This document shows, piece by piece, positions 25,558 through 32,125 of a stretch of 64,000 bases of DNA. Made by a program: the position numbers and the translations under genes. Position 1 is the first letter of the stretch; the number at the start of each line of letters is the position of its first letter. Source of the DNA: Nocardia brevicatena NBRC 12119 (lineage in GTDB: Bacteria; Actinomycetota; Actinomycetes; Mycobacteriales; Mycobacteriaceae); assembly GCF_000308495.1 (NCBI RefSeq), contig NZ_BAFU01000068.1, forward strand, positions 62,001 through 126,000, given 5' to 3'. The notes beneath the pieces are model-generated. The model had not been told where the DNA came from. It saw only the letters and a program-made list of their open reading frames with translations, and ran no database searches.

Positions 25558-26946
25558 TCACTCCTGTGCGTTGAGCAGCGGGCGCATCCGGTCTCGTAGC
25601 TCGGCAACCGCGACATTGGCCTTCACCCGCTCTGTTCGTTTGTAGAGCTTGCCGACCTTGACCCGCACCCGATCCGACCGGGTCCGTTCAACGGTGGTCA
25701 ACGCATCATGGCCTACCCGGCACGCCTCCCCCGCCTCGCCCTGAATCATGCGCGCCTCCGCCAGCCCGAGACGATCCAGCGCGGTGCTGCGGATCCGGTC
25801 CGCGCGCCGAAACTGTACCGCCAGCTCGATATGGTCGATCGCCTCAGCCGCGAACACAGGTTTGCGGCGTGACATGTCCAGTAGGCGACCACCGATGGTC
25901 CCGGCCAGCTCCGCCGCGTCGAAATAGTGCACCCAGAAAGGGTCAGTGGCGGGCTGCGAGGCCGCGAATTTTTCCTTCGCTTTTTCGCAAGCACGCCGGA
26001 ACCCTGACGGGCGCTCGAGCTTGCTCAATGCCCATGCCTCCCGCGTGTACAACATCGCCTCCACAGTTGGGGTGAGCGCCCCAGCACCGCGGTCACGGGC
26101 GAGCCGCACCAATTCCAGGGCGTCGGCCGCTCCGGCATCGCCATCGAGGCCGAGGAGTTGCCGCGCCATACCAGCCAGCGCGAATGCGCAGAATGCGGGA
26201 TCATCGGCGCGGCTCGCGGCGCGGGCTGCGAGCACGTAGTACTGCTGCGCCGTGGCCTGCTGCCCGGAGTCCCAGCTCATCGTCGCCGCGGTCTCGGCGA
26301 GCTGCGCCAGCACACCCCACAGTCGTTTCTCCACTCGCGCGGGTTGCCGCTCCCGCAGCATCTCGTTCACTTCGGCCAGCTGACCGACGACGGCCTTGCG
26401 TCGCAGGCCGCCCCCGAACTGGTCGTCCCACTCGCGGAAAGAGCGCGCCACGTGTTCGAGCTGCTCAACCTCTTGCATGCCGAGTCCCATCGGTTTGTCC
26501 ACCAGGCGCGGGGCGTCGTCGAAGAACAGCCAGCGTTCCACGGTCTCGAGCAGGCCGGCGCCGATTGCGACCCCGACAAGCGCCTGCGTGGCGTGGCGTC
26601 GGTCCATCGTCAGGTCCTTGCGGGTCAGTTCCGCTGTCGCGGTGACGCAGTCCGCAGAGTCGGGAGTACGCCAAACTGTCGCCGCGGTACCGGGTTCCGG
26701 GCCGCCTCCATCCAGGCCAATGGCAGCCGCGAACTGTGCCTGCTGCTCGGTGGTGGCGCGAGCGAGGGTGGTGTCCATGATCCGAGCGAAATCCTCGGAC
26801 AGAGTCACCCACGCACCACGCTGCGCCCACTTCTTGATAGTTGGCACACCGACCCCGGTGATCTTCGAAAACTTCGACTGCGTCACCCCAAGGGCGCGCC
26901 GGAGTTCGGTTGCCTCTGCGCCGGTCCACGTAACCTGCATATCCAT
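25558..26946 (-). CDS. XRE-type HTH regulator with C-terminal TPR-like helical domain (copy A)
   Basis: 462 aa; ATG at 26946, or 26940 two codons later. N-terminal HTH: ELRRALGVTQSKFSKITGVG with recognition helix VPTIKKWAQRG. A linker with a hydrophobic patch (ALVGVAIGAGLL) follows, then ~300 residues of helical repeats (QQATAQQYYVLAARAASRAD, FRRADRIRSTALDRLGLAEA). This is the actinobacterial class of signal-sensing regulators usually paired with small proteins. It is divergent from the four-gene micro-operon starting at 27137 and precedes the SLOG gene on its own strand. It is the probable regulator of both sides. Confidence 0.85.
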   Translation of the reverse strand: MDMQVTWTGAEATELRRALGVTQSKFSKITGVGVPTIKKWAQRGAWVTLSEDFARIMDTTLARATTEQQAQFAAAIGLDGGGPEPGTAATVWRTPDSADCVTATAELTRKDLTMDRRHATQALVGVAIGAGLLETVERWLFFDDAPRLVDKPMGLGMQEVEQLEHVARSFREWDDQFGGGLRRKAVVGQLAEVNEMLRERQPARVEKRLWGVLAQLAETAATMSWDSGQQATAQQYYVLAARAASRADDPAFCAFALAGMARQLLGLDGDAGAADALELVRLARDRGAGALTPTVEAMLYTREAWALSKLERPSGFRRACEKAKEKFAASQPATDPFWVHYFDAAELAGTIGGRLLDMSRRKPVFAAEAIDHIELAVQFRRADRIRSTALDRLGLAEARMIQGEAGEACRVGHDALTTVERTRSDRVRVKVGKLYKRTERVKANVAVAELRDRMRPLLNAQE

Positions 26947-27136
26947 ATGCTCCCCCTAAACGGAGTCCGGTTGTGCGAACACTACTCCCGGGGAGACTGC
27001 GGTATACCGCGTTCGTCTTCACGCAGGTGACAGTGCGCGGCGATGGTGTGGGAACCGCCCGGTGCTCGGCTCATGTCATCGTCACCGAGCCTCGGTGGTC
27101 CAGGAACCCAACCCAGCAACCCGTGAGGTGACCCCC
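26947..27136. promoter_or_regulatory. Divergent promoter region of XRE-TPR copy A and micro-operon A
   Basis: 190 bases between outward-reading genes. It contains a CCCCCTAAACGGAG stretch and the imperfect repeat CTCCCCCT/CTCCCGGGG near 26950-26995. I cannot define a consensus operator. Both promoters must be here. Confidence 0.4.
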
Positions 27137-27421
27137 ATGGCCGAGACCTTGCCGCCGCTCCCCGTCCGCCGGCCCGTCAACCGCGCAATGGCCGCGACAC
27201 TGCGGTACTGGCACACCAGCCCTCGCAACAACCGCGCGCTACTGGAACGGATCGCTGCCGGGCTCCGCGCTCTACCTGACACTCACCCAAGAGGACACTG
27301 CCGCACCGACCTTCCAATTCGCAGCTACGCCCATGCCCACCAAGTCATGGCGATGCACACCGATCATCACTGTGACCGGTACGCCGAAGCTGCCCGCTAT
27401 GCCGAGAGAGCGCGCCCATGA
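27137..27421 (+). CDS. Micro-operon A, gene 1: 94-aa Arg/His-rich protein
   Basis: ATG at 27137 after GTGAGGTGA. The N-terminal half (LPPLPVRRPVNRAMAATLRY, LLERIAAGLRALP) is clearly related to the 59-aa product at 37710 (PPLPKRPARNQAIEAAIRLW, LERVAAGLRATLD). This defines a short family with a PPLP(x)RPxxN box and an LERxAAGLRA helix. The C-terminal half is His/Cys-containing (GHCRTDLP, YAHAHQVMAMHTDHHCDRYA) and may bind metal. The stop overlaps the next start (ATGA, 27418-27421). Function unknown. Confidence 0.7.
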   Translation: MAETLPPLPVRRPVNRAMAATLRYWHTSPRNNRALLERIAAGLRALPDTHPRGHCRTDLPIRSYAHAHQVMAMHTDHHCDRYAEAARYAERARP

Positions 27422-27576
27422 TCGACGCCTTCTCAGTGACCGTTGCCCGGAGAACATCCAGATCGGGCGCTTGCCGTCCGAGTCTCTGGTGTGGCTGCCA
27501 CAACATCCTCGGCGGCACGTGTACCTATCCAGCGGACGCCAACACATCCACGCAGATCGGCCAGGTGGTGCCATGA
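27418..27576 (+). CDS. Micro-operon A, gene 2: 52-aa cysteine-containing peptide
   Basis: ATG at 27418 overlapping the previous stop; its own stop overlaps the next start (ATGA, 27573-27576). The peptide has a CRPSLWCGCHN cluster and a later Cys (GTCTYPAD), suggestive of a small zinc-binding knuckle. No counterpart exists in copy B. The double ATGA coupling is the main support; a competing open frame covers the same DNA without such junctions. Confidence 0.5.
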   Translation: MIDAFSVTVARRTSRSGACRPSLWCGCHNILGGTCTYPADANTSTQIGQVVP

Positions 27577-27875
27577 GCCACTCGATCGCCTTCGGCTGGA
27601 TCGACTACAACATCAGCCGCGCACCCGAATCCGACCGCGACCGGATACACCGCCTCGCCGACCAACTCGGCTACCGACTCGTGTGGCCCTGTGAACGATC
27701 GGTGCTCCGAGTGGTCGACCAGGTACGCAACGCGGGAGCCGACCTGGTGATCCTGCCCGCACCCGACCACCTGAGCACGCTCGAACTCAACGCGGTCATG
27801 GACATCGCCGACGTGGAAACCGTGGTCCCGCGCCTGAGCTTCGCCCGCCGACCCTCCGTGCAGGTGACACCATGA
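27573..27875 (+). CDS. Micro-operon A, gene 3: 100-aa conserved protein
   Basis: MSHSIAFGWIDYNISRAPES..., coupled by ATGA at both ends (27573 and 27872-27875). Predicted soluble alpha/beta: a helix with an Arg/Asp-rich start (SDRDRIHRLADQLGYRLVW), a central helix VVDQVRNAG, the strand ADLVILPAPDHL and a terminal strand/helix ending PRLSFAR. The helix-strand pattern recalls the N-terminal part of a resolvase-like Rossmann domain (RxxADxLGYxL, ADLVILPxxDHLS), but no catalytic Ser is placed convincingly. A near-identical paralogue is at 37886 and a truncated one at 40702. No function assigned. Confidence 0.78.
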   Translation: MSHSIAFGWIDYNISRAPESDRDRIHRLADQLGYRLVWPCERSVLRVVDQVRNAGADLVILPAPDHLSTLELNAVMDIADVETVVPRLSFARRPSVQVTP

Positions 27876-27958
27876 GCGCCCTGGTCGTGGCCGGCTACAT
27901 GATCGCGATCGGACTACCACTGCTGGTGATCGCGGCGACGATCTGGTGGCCCAGATGA
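27872..27958 (+). CDS. Micro-operon A, gene 4: 28-aa single-pass membrane peptide
   Basis: MSALVVAGYMIAIG..., one hydrophobic helix ending ATIWWPR. ATGA-coupled to gene 3. Conserved at 38185 (27 aa) and 40951, with a fragment at 42797. Conservation at the protein level over three copies and exact coupling argue that it is translated. A membrane anchor, holin-like or small regulatory peptide are all possible. The 30 bases of its 3' end are the repeat that recurs at four sites in the island. Confidence 0.72.
   Translation: MSALVVAGYMIAIGLPLLVIAATIWWPR
27923..27952 (+). repeat. Island direct repeat, copy A
   Basis: Thirty bases beginning CTGGTGATCGCGGCGACG and ending GGTGGCCC, at the 3' end of the membrane-peptide gene. 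Copies B (38236-38265, 28/30), C (41002-41031, 28/30) and D (42797-42826, 29/30) are in the same orientation. In A-C the similarity extends upstream through gene 3. Confidence 0.85.
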
Positions 27959-27961
27959 GCC

Positions 27962-28098
27962 GACGAGCTGATCTCGTTCGTCCGAGACGGCCTCGCACCC
28001 TACAAGTGCCCCAGGGTGGTGGAGATCCTTACGGACAGACCGGCAAGATTCGCCGACGAGCGTTACGTGGTCAACACACCGACGCCCGAACCGCATAA
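27962..28098 (+). pseudogene. 3' scrap of an acyl-CoA synthetase / AMP-ligase
   Basis: Directly after repeat A the sequence encodes DELISFVRDGLAPYKCPRVVEIL, the C-terminal subdomain motif of ANL-superfamily ligases (LxxYKCPRxVE). In a shifted frame it then encodes TGKIRRRALRGQH, the adjoining lysine motif (TGKIxRxxLR), and ends at TAA 28096-28098. A short deletion separates the two parts. Only the last ~45 codons are left, as if the rest of the gene was replaced by the repeat-bounded DNA. Confidence 0.65.
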
Positions 28099-28291
28099 CG
28101 AAGGGTCTGGTTGTCGGCGAATCGCTGTGACCTGGACAGGAGCTTCTCGGCGAGGAGCCGGACAGAAGGACAGGGCTGATCGACAGGATTCCCGAGTGAT
28201 GCCGAAGTAGGTCGGGGCACAGTGGTGTCGGCGGGTGGGTTATACAGTTCTGTTGGTCTTCGTCGAGCAGAGCAGGCAGGTTTCGGTATCC
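28099..28291. other. Region upstream of hsdM, no gene seen
   Basis: About 190 bases between the ligase scrap and the first R-M gene. The hsdM promoter is expected here; TATACAG at ~28240 is a candidate -10, but no good -35 is visible. Confidence 0.35.
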
Positions 28292-29824
28292 GTGATCACC
28301 GGTGACGTCAAGAACAAGGTCGACGCAGTCTGGGACGCATTCTGGACGGGCGGTATCTCCAATCCCCTCGAAGTGATGGAGCAGATCACGTACTTGCTGT
28401 TCATCCGTCGGCTGGACGACGAGCAGACCCGCGCACTGGAGCAGGCGAACCTGCTGGAGCAGCCGCTCGAGGGCAACCCGTTCCCGGAGGGAGACGACGA
28501 GGAAGGCCGGCCGTACAACGACCTGCGATGGTCGGTGTTCCGGGACCGGCATGCCGACGAGATGTTCGACATCGTCGCCAACCGGGTGTTCCCGTTCATC
28601 AAGGAGATGCGCGGGGAGGACTCCACGTACGCGCACTTCATGAAGGACGCGCGGCTCACGATCCCGAACGCGGGCATGTTGCAGCGGGTGGTGGATCGCC
28701 TGGACAAGGTGCCGATGGAGAACCGCGACACGAAGGGCGACATCTACGAGTACCTGCTCGCGAAGATCGCGTCCGCCGGCCAGAACGGCCAGTTCCGCAC
28801 CCCGCGGCACATTATCGAGCTGATGGTGCACATGACGGCCCCGAAGCCGGGCGACACCATCGTCGACCCGGCGTCCGGGACGTGTGGCTTCCTGGTGGGG
28901 GCGTCGGAGTACATGCGCGCGTACCACGCGGACGCGATCAACTCGGGTGCCGGTAAGCAGCATTACCACCACGAGATGTTCCACGGCTTCGACTTCGACA
29001 ACACGATGCTGCGAATCGGGTCGATGAACATGCTGCTGCGCGGTATCGAGCAGCCTGACATCCGCTACCGCGATTCCCTCGCGGAGGCGAACACCGGTGA
29101 CGCCGAAGCGTATTCACTGATCCTCGCGAACCCGCCGTTCGCCGGCTCGCTGGACTACGAGAACACGGCGAAGGATCTGCAGCAGATCGCGAAGACGAAG
29201 AAAACCGAACTGCTGTTCCTGGCACTTTTCCTGCGACTGCTCAAACCCGGTGGCCGTGCCGCGGTGATCGTGCCGGACGGGGTGCTGTTCGGATCGTCGA
29301 AGGCGCACAAGGAGCTTCGGCGAATTCTGGTGGAGGAGGAGAAGCTCGATGCGGTGGTGAAGCTGCCCTCGGGCGTGTTCAAGCCGTACGCCGGTGTGTC
29401 GACGGCGATCCTGTTCTTCACCAAGACCAACTCCGGCGGCACCGATTACGTGTGGTTCTACGACGTGCAGGCAGACGGCATGTCGCTGGATGACAAGCGC
29501 AACCCGCTGCTGGCCGCCGACAAGCTCGGTGCGCTCGCGGAGCTGTCGGAGGACGAGCACGCGAAGAACAACCTGCCTGATGTGTTGCGGCGCTGGGCCG
29601 AACGCGACGGCGCGGAGCGGGAGCGGGCTCGGACAGAGCAGAGCTTCTGCGTGCCGAAGGATGATATTGCCGCCCAGGGGTATGACCTGTCGTTGAACCG
29701 GTACAAAGAGATCGATCACGAGGAGGTCGAGCACCGTTCGCCCGGAGACATCCTGGATGAGCTTGACCGGCTCGAGAAGGAAATCATGGACGGCATGGCG
29801 CAACTGCGGGAGATGCTGGCGTGA
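28292..29824 (+). CDS. hsdM: Type I restriction-modification methyltransferase subunit HsdM
   Basis: 510 aa from the GTG at 28292 (VITGDVKNKVDAVWDAFWTG); an upstream extension is unlikely. N-terminal helical HsdM domain (MEQITYLLFIRRLDD), then the N6-adenine methyltransferase fold: motif I DPASGTCGFLVG near residue 191 and motif IV NPPF near residue 280. Together with HsdS it methylates the host recognition sites, and with HsdR it restricts unmethylated DNA. The stop overlaps the hsdS start (GTGA, 29821-29824). Intact. Confidence 0.95.
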   Translation: MITGDVKNKVDAVWDAFWTGGISNPLEVMEQITYLLFIRRLDDEQTRALEQANLLEQPLEGNPFPEGDDEEGRPYNDLRWSVFRDRHADEMFDIVANRVFPFIKEMRGEDSTYAHFMKDARLTIPNAGMLQRVVDRLDKVPMENRDTKGDIYEYLLAKIASAGQNGQFRTPRHIIELMVHMTAPKPGDTIVDPASGTCGFLVGASEYMRAYHADAINSGAGKQHYHHEMFHGFDFDNTMLRIGSMNMLLRGIEQPDIRYRDSLAEANTGDAEAYSLILANPPFAGSLDYENTAKDLQQIAKTKKTELLFLALFLRLLKPGGRAAVIVPDGVLFGSSKAHKELRRILVEEEKLDAVVKLPSGVFKPYAGVSTAILFFTKTNSGGTDYVWFYDVQADGMSLDDKRNPLLAADKLGALAELSEDEHAKNNLPDVLRRWAERDGAERERARTEQSFCVPKDDIAAQGYDLSLNRYKEIDHEEVEHRSPGDILDELDRLEKEIMDGMAQLREMLA

Positions 29825-31002
29825 GTGTGCAAGTCGTGTCGGTTGAAGAAATCGCCGACGTCAAGCTCGGGCGACAGCGTTCGCCCAAGAACCACGATGG
29901 TCCGAATATGCGCAGGTACTTGCGTGCGGCGAATGTCGGCTGGAGCGGTTTGCTTCTGGATGATGTCAAGGCGATGAACTTCACCGACGCTGAGATGGCG
30001 CAGTTTCGGCTGGAGCCCGGCGACATCTTGTTGAATGAGGCATCCGGGTCACCTCGTGAGGTGGGCAAGCCTGCAATTTGGCAAGGTGAGATTGACGAGT
30101 GCGCTTTCCAGAACACACTCCTGCGTGTTCGTCCACAGAGTGACGTCGACCCGCGTTATCTGCTCCACTTTTTCCGGCATGAAGCAGAGTCAGGTGCATT
30201 CGTGCGCGGTGCTCGAGGTACCGGGATCAATCACCTCGGACGCGCGGCGCTCGCGAAATGGAAAGTTCCGCTGTCGCCGATCGAGGAGCAGCGGCGGATC
30301 GCGGCGATCCTCGACCACGCCGACGCCCTCCGCGCCAAGCGCCGCGAAGCCCTCGCCCGCCTCGACGAGCTGACCCAGTCGATCTTCATCGACATGTTCG
30401 GCGATCCCGTCTCGAATCCGTCGGGATATCCTGTACGCACCCTCGGCGAGATCGCTGAATTCTATGCCGGTGGCACGTTGCCAGAAGGTGAGGACTTCGC
30501 CGGGCAGACAGATGGGTTCGCGCTTCTGAAAGTGTCCGATTTAAATCTCCCGGGGAACGAGAGGGTTCTGCGCTCAAGCCAAGGGTGGTCAGCGCACCCG
30601 GGGGCGAGGTCCGCGACGTGTCCGGCTGGAAGCGTTGTTATCCCGAAGCGAGGTGGAGCGATTGGGACTAACAAAAAGCGGCTGACAAGTAGGCCATCGA
30701 TACTTGATCCAAATCTGATGGCGATAAAGCCGCAACAGAGTCAGCTTGGCCTTGAGTTTCTTTACGCCTGGTTCGAGAGATTGGACCTCAACTCTCTCAT
30801 CTCAGGAAGTTCAGTTCCGCAGCTGAACAAGAAGGACCTCGCGCCACTGGTAATCCCTGTTCCGCCATATGAATTGCAGTTGGAGTTCGCTGCGCGGGCG
30901 AACGTCATAGGGCATATTCGTTCAGGACACCGAGCCAACCTCGTCGAACTCGACGCTCTCTTCGCCTCCCTCCAGTCCCGTGCCTTTCGAGGCGAGCTGT
31001 GA
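29821..31002 (+). CDS. hsdS: Type I R-M specificity subunit HsdS
   Basis: 393 aa, GTG at 29821. Two target-recognition domains, each followed by a conserved helical spacer: TRD1 ~1-150, spacer SPIEEQRRIAAILDHADALRAK; TRD2 ~190-340, spacer PPYELQLEFAARANVIG. The DNA of TRD2 (about 30530-30800) is visibly less GC-rich than its surroundings (GGGACTAACAAAAAGCGG). That is typical of horizontally exchanged recognition domains. The second spacer is weaker than the first. The stop is coupled to the mrr start by GTGA (30999-31002). Confidence 0.93.
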   Translation: MSVQVVSVEEIADVKLGRQRSPKNHDGPNMRRYLRAANVGWSGLLLDDVKAMNFTDAEMAQFRLEPGDILLNEASGSPREVGKPAIWQGEIDECAFQNTLLRVRPQSDVDPRYLLHFFRHEAESGAFVRGARGTGINHLGRAALAKWKVPLSPIEEQRRIAAILDHADALRAKRREALARLDELTQSIFIDMFGDPVSNPSGYPVRTLGEIAEFYAGGTLPEGEDFAGQTDGFALLKVSDLNLPGNERVLRSSQGWSAHPGARSATCPAGSVVIPKRGGAIGTNKKRLTSRPSILDPNLMAIKPQQSQLGLEFLYAWFERLDLNSLISGSSVPQLNKKDLAPLVIPVPPYELQLEFAARANVIGHIRSGHRANLVELDALFASLQSRAFRGEL

Positions 31003-31925
31003 TCGCACCGGTGTCAGCGATGCCGGTGTGGCCCGGCTTCCTCACCCCGGTGCTGGAAGTGCTTGACGACGGCCAGATCTGGCGCAGGCGCGATCTGCAC
31101 ACGGCGGTGGAGGACCATATCGGGTTGACAGCCGAGCAGCGGGCCGAGGTGCTGCCGTCGGGAAAGGGGCGCGCCGACAACCGGATCGGGTGGGCGCTCA
31201 GCGGGTTGTATCGCGCGAAGCTCGTCGACAAGCCGGCCCGCGCTACTTTCGTCATCACCGATGCGGGCCGGGCTCTGCTCGCCGCTCACCCCCCGGGGAT
31301 TACCGAGAAGATCCTGAAAGCACTACCCGAGTACCGGGACTACACACCGGCGCGGACAGGCTCCTCGAATGGCGATCCCGTGGCCGAGGCAGCTGCCGCC
31401 GACGAAGCAGTCGACCCACTCGAGCAGATCGAGCGTGGTGTCGAACGCCTCCATGCCGAGGTCGCCACCGACCTGCTGGCGCGGCTGCGCGGTCAGGATC
31501 CGGCGTTCCTCGAACAATCAGTACTCGACGTGCTCGTCGCTATGGGATACGGCGGCACCGAAGGCCGGGCCACCCGGATCGGCGGGTCCGGTGACGGCGG
31601 TGTGGATGGCGTCATCGATCAGGACCCGCTCGGCCTTGAGCGCATCTACGTGCAGGCCAAGCGCTACGCCGCGGACAACACCGTCGGCCGGCCGGAGATC
31701 CAGGCGTTCGTCGGCGCGCTGCACGGCGTCGGCGCTGCCCGCGGCGTCTTCATCACCACGAGCGCCTTCACGTCGGGTGCCCGTGAGTACGCGCAGAGCA
31801 TCGGCACCCGCGTCATCCTCATCGACGGCAAGCGCCTCGCCGAGTTGATGATCCGCTACGGCGTCGCAGTCCAGACGCGACAGACCTTCACCGTCATCGA
31901 GGTCGACGAGGACTACTTCGAATAA
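30999..31925 (+). CDS. mrr: Mrr-type restriction endonuclease
   Basis: 308 aa, GTG at 30999 overlapping the hsdS stop. The N-terminal winged-helix Mrr_N domain (MPVWPGFLTPVLEVLDDGQI, LSGLYRAKLVDKP) is followed by the Mrr catalytic PD-(D/E)xK domain. Visible motifs: LDVLVAMGYGG, GDGGVDGVID near residue 198, and IYVQAKRY near residue 218 (the QxK motif), then GVFITTSAFTSGAREYA. Mrr cleaves methylated foreign DNA. Its coupling inside a type I operon means the host modification must not be its target, or it could act as an abortive switch. Intact. Confidence 0.93.
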   Translation: MIAPVSAMPVWPGFLTPVLEVLDDGQIWRRRDLHTAVEDHIGLTAEQRAEVLPSGKGRADNRIGWALSGLYRAKLVDKPARATFVITDAGRALLAAHPPGITEKILKALPEYRDYTPARTGSSNGDPVAEAAAADEAVDPLEQIERGVERLHAEVATDLLARLRGQDPAFLEQSVLDVLVAMGYGGTEGRATRIGGSGDGGVDGVIDQDPLGLERIYVQAKRYAADNTVGRPEIQAFVGALHGVGAARGVFITTSAFTSGAREYAQSIGTRVILIDGKRLAELMIRYGVAVQTRQTFTVIEVDEDYFE

Positions 31926-32125
31926 ATCCGTGCCGCAGACGCAGCACGTGCAAGAGCCGGACCCACTGACGAACTCCGCAATTCCATCCCGACGGGGACG
32001 AATCTGTCGGACCCTGCCCGTAATGTTCGAAGGCTCCGGGAAAGCTCGGACGCCTGTGCCAAGATCGAGCACAGAACGACACGTCACTGCGCGACGCACA
32101 CGAGTTCGGAGAGGACCGCGGGCCC
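31926..32125. other. mrr-hsdR spacer with a small hairpin
   Basis: 200 bases breaking the otherwise coupled R-M operon. A CTGTGC/GCACAG stem at 32054-32074 is the only structure seen. hsdR may have its own promoter here, allowing delayed expression of the nuclease. This is inferred from the gap alone. Confidence 0.4.

Noticed and set aside
30380-30830. Possible inverted or duplicated hsdS for phase variation
   Set aside because: Only one hsdS with two different recognition domains is present; no inverted hsdS copy or recombinase nearby.
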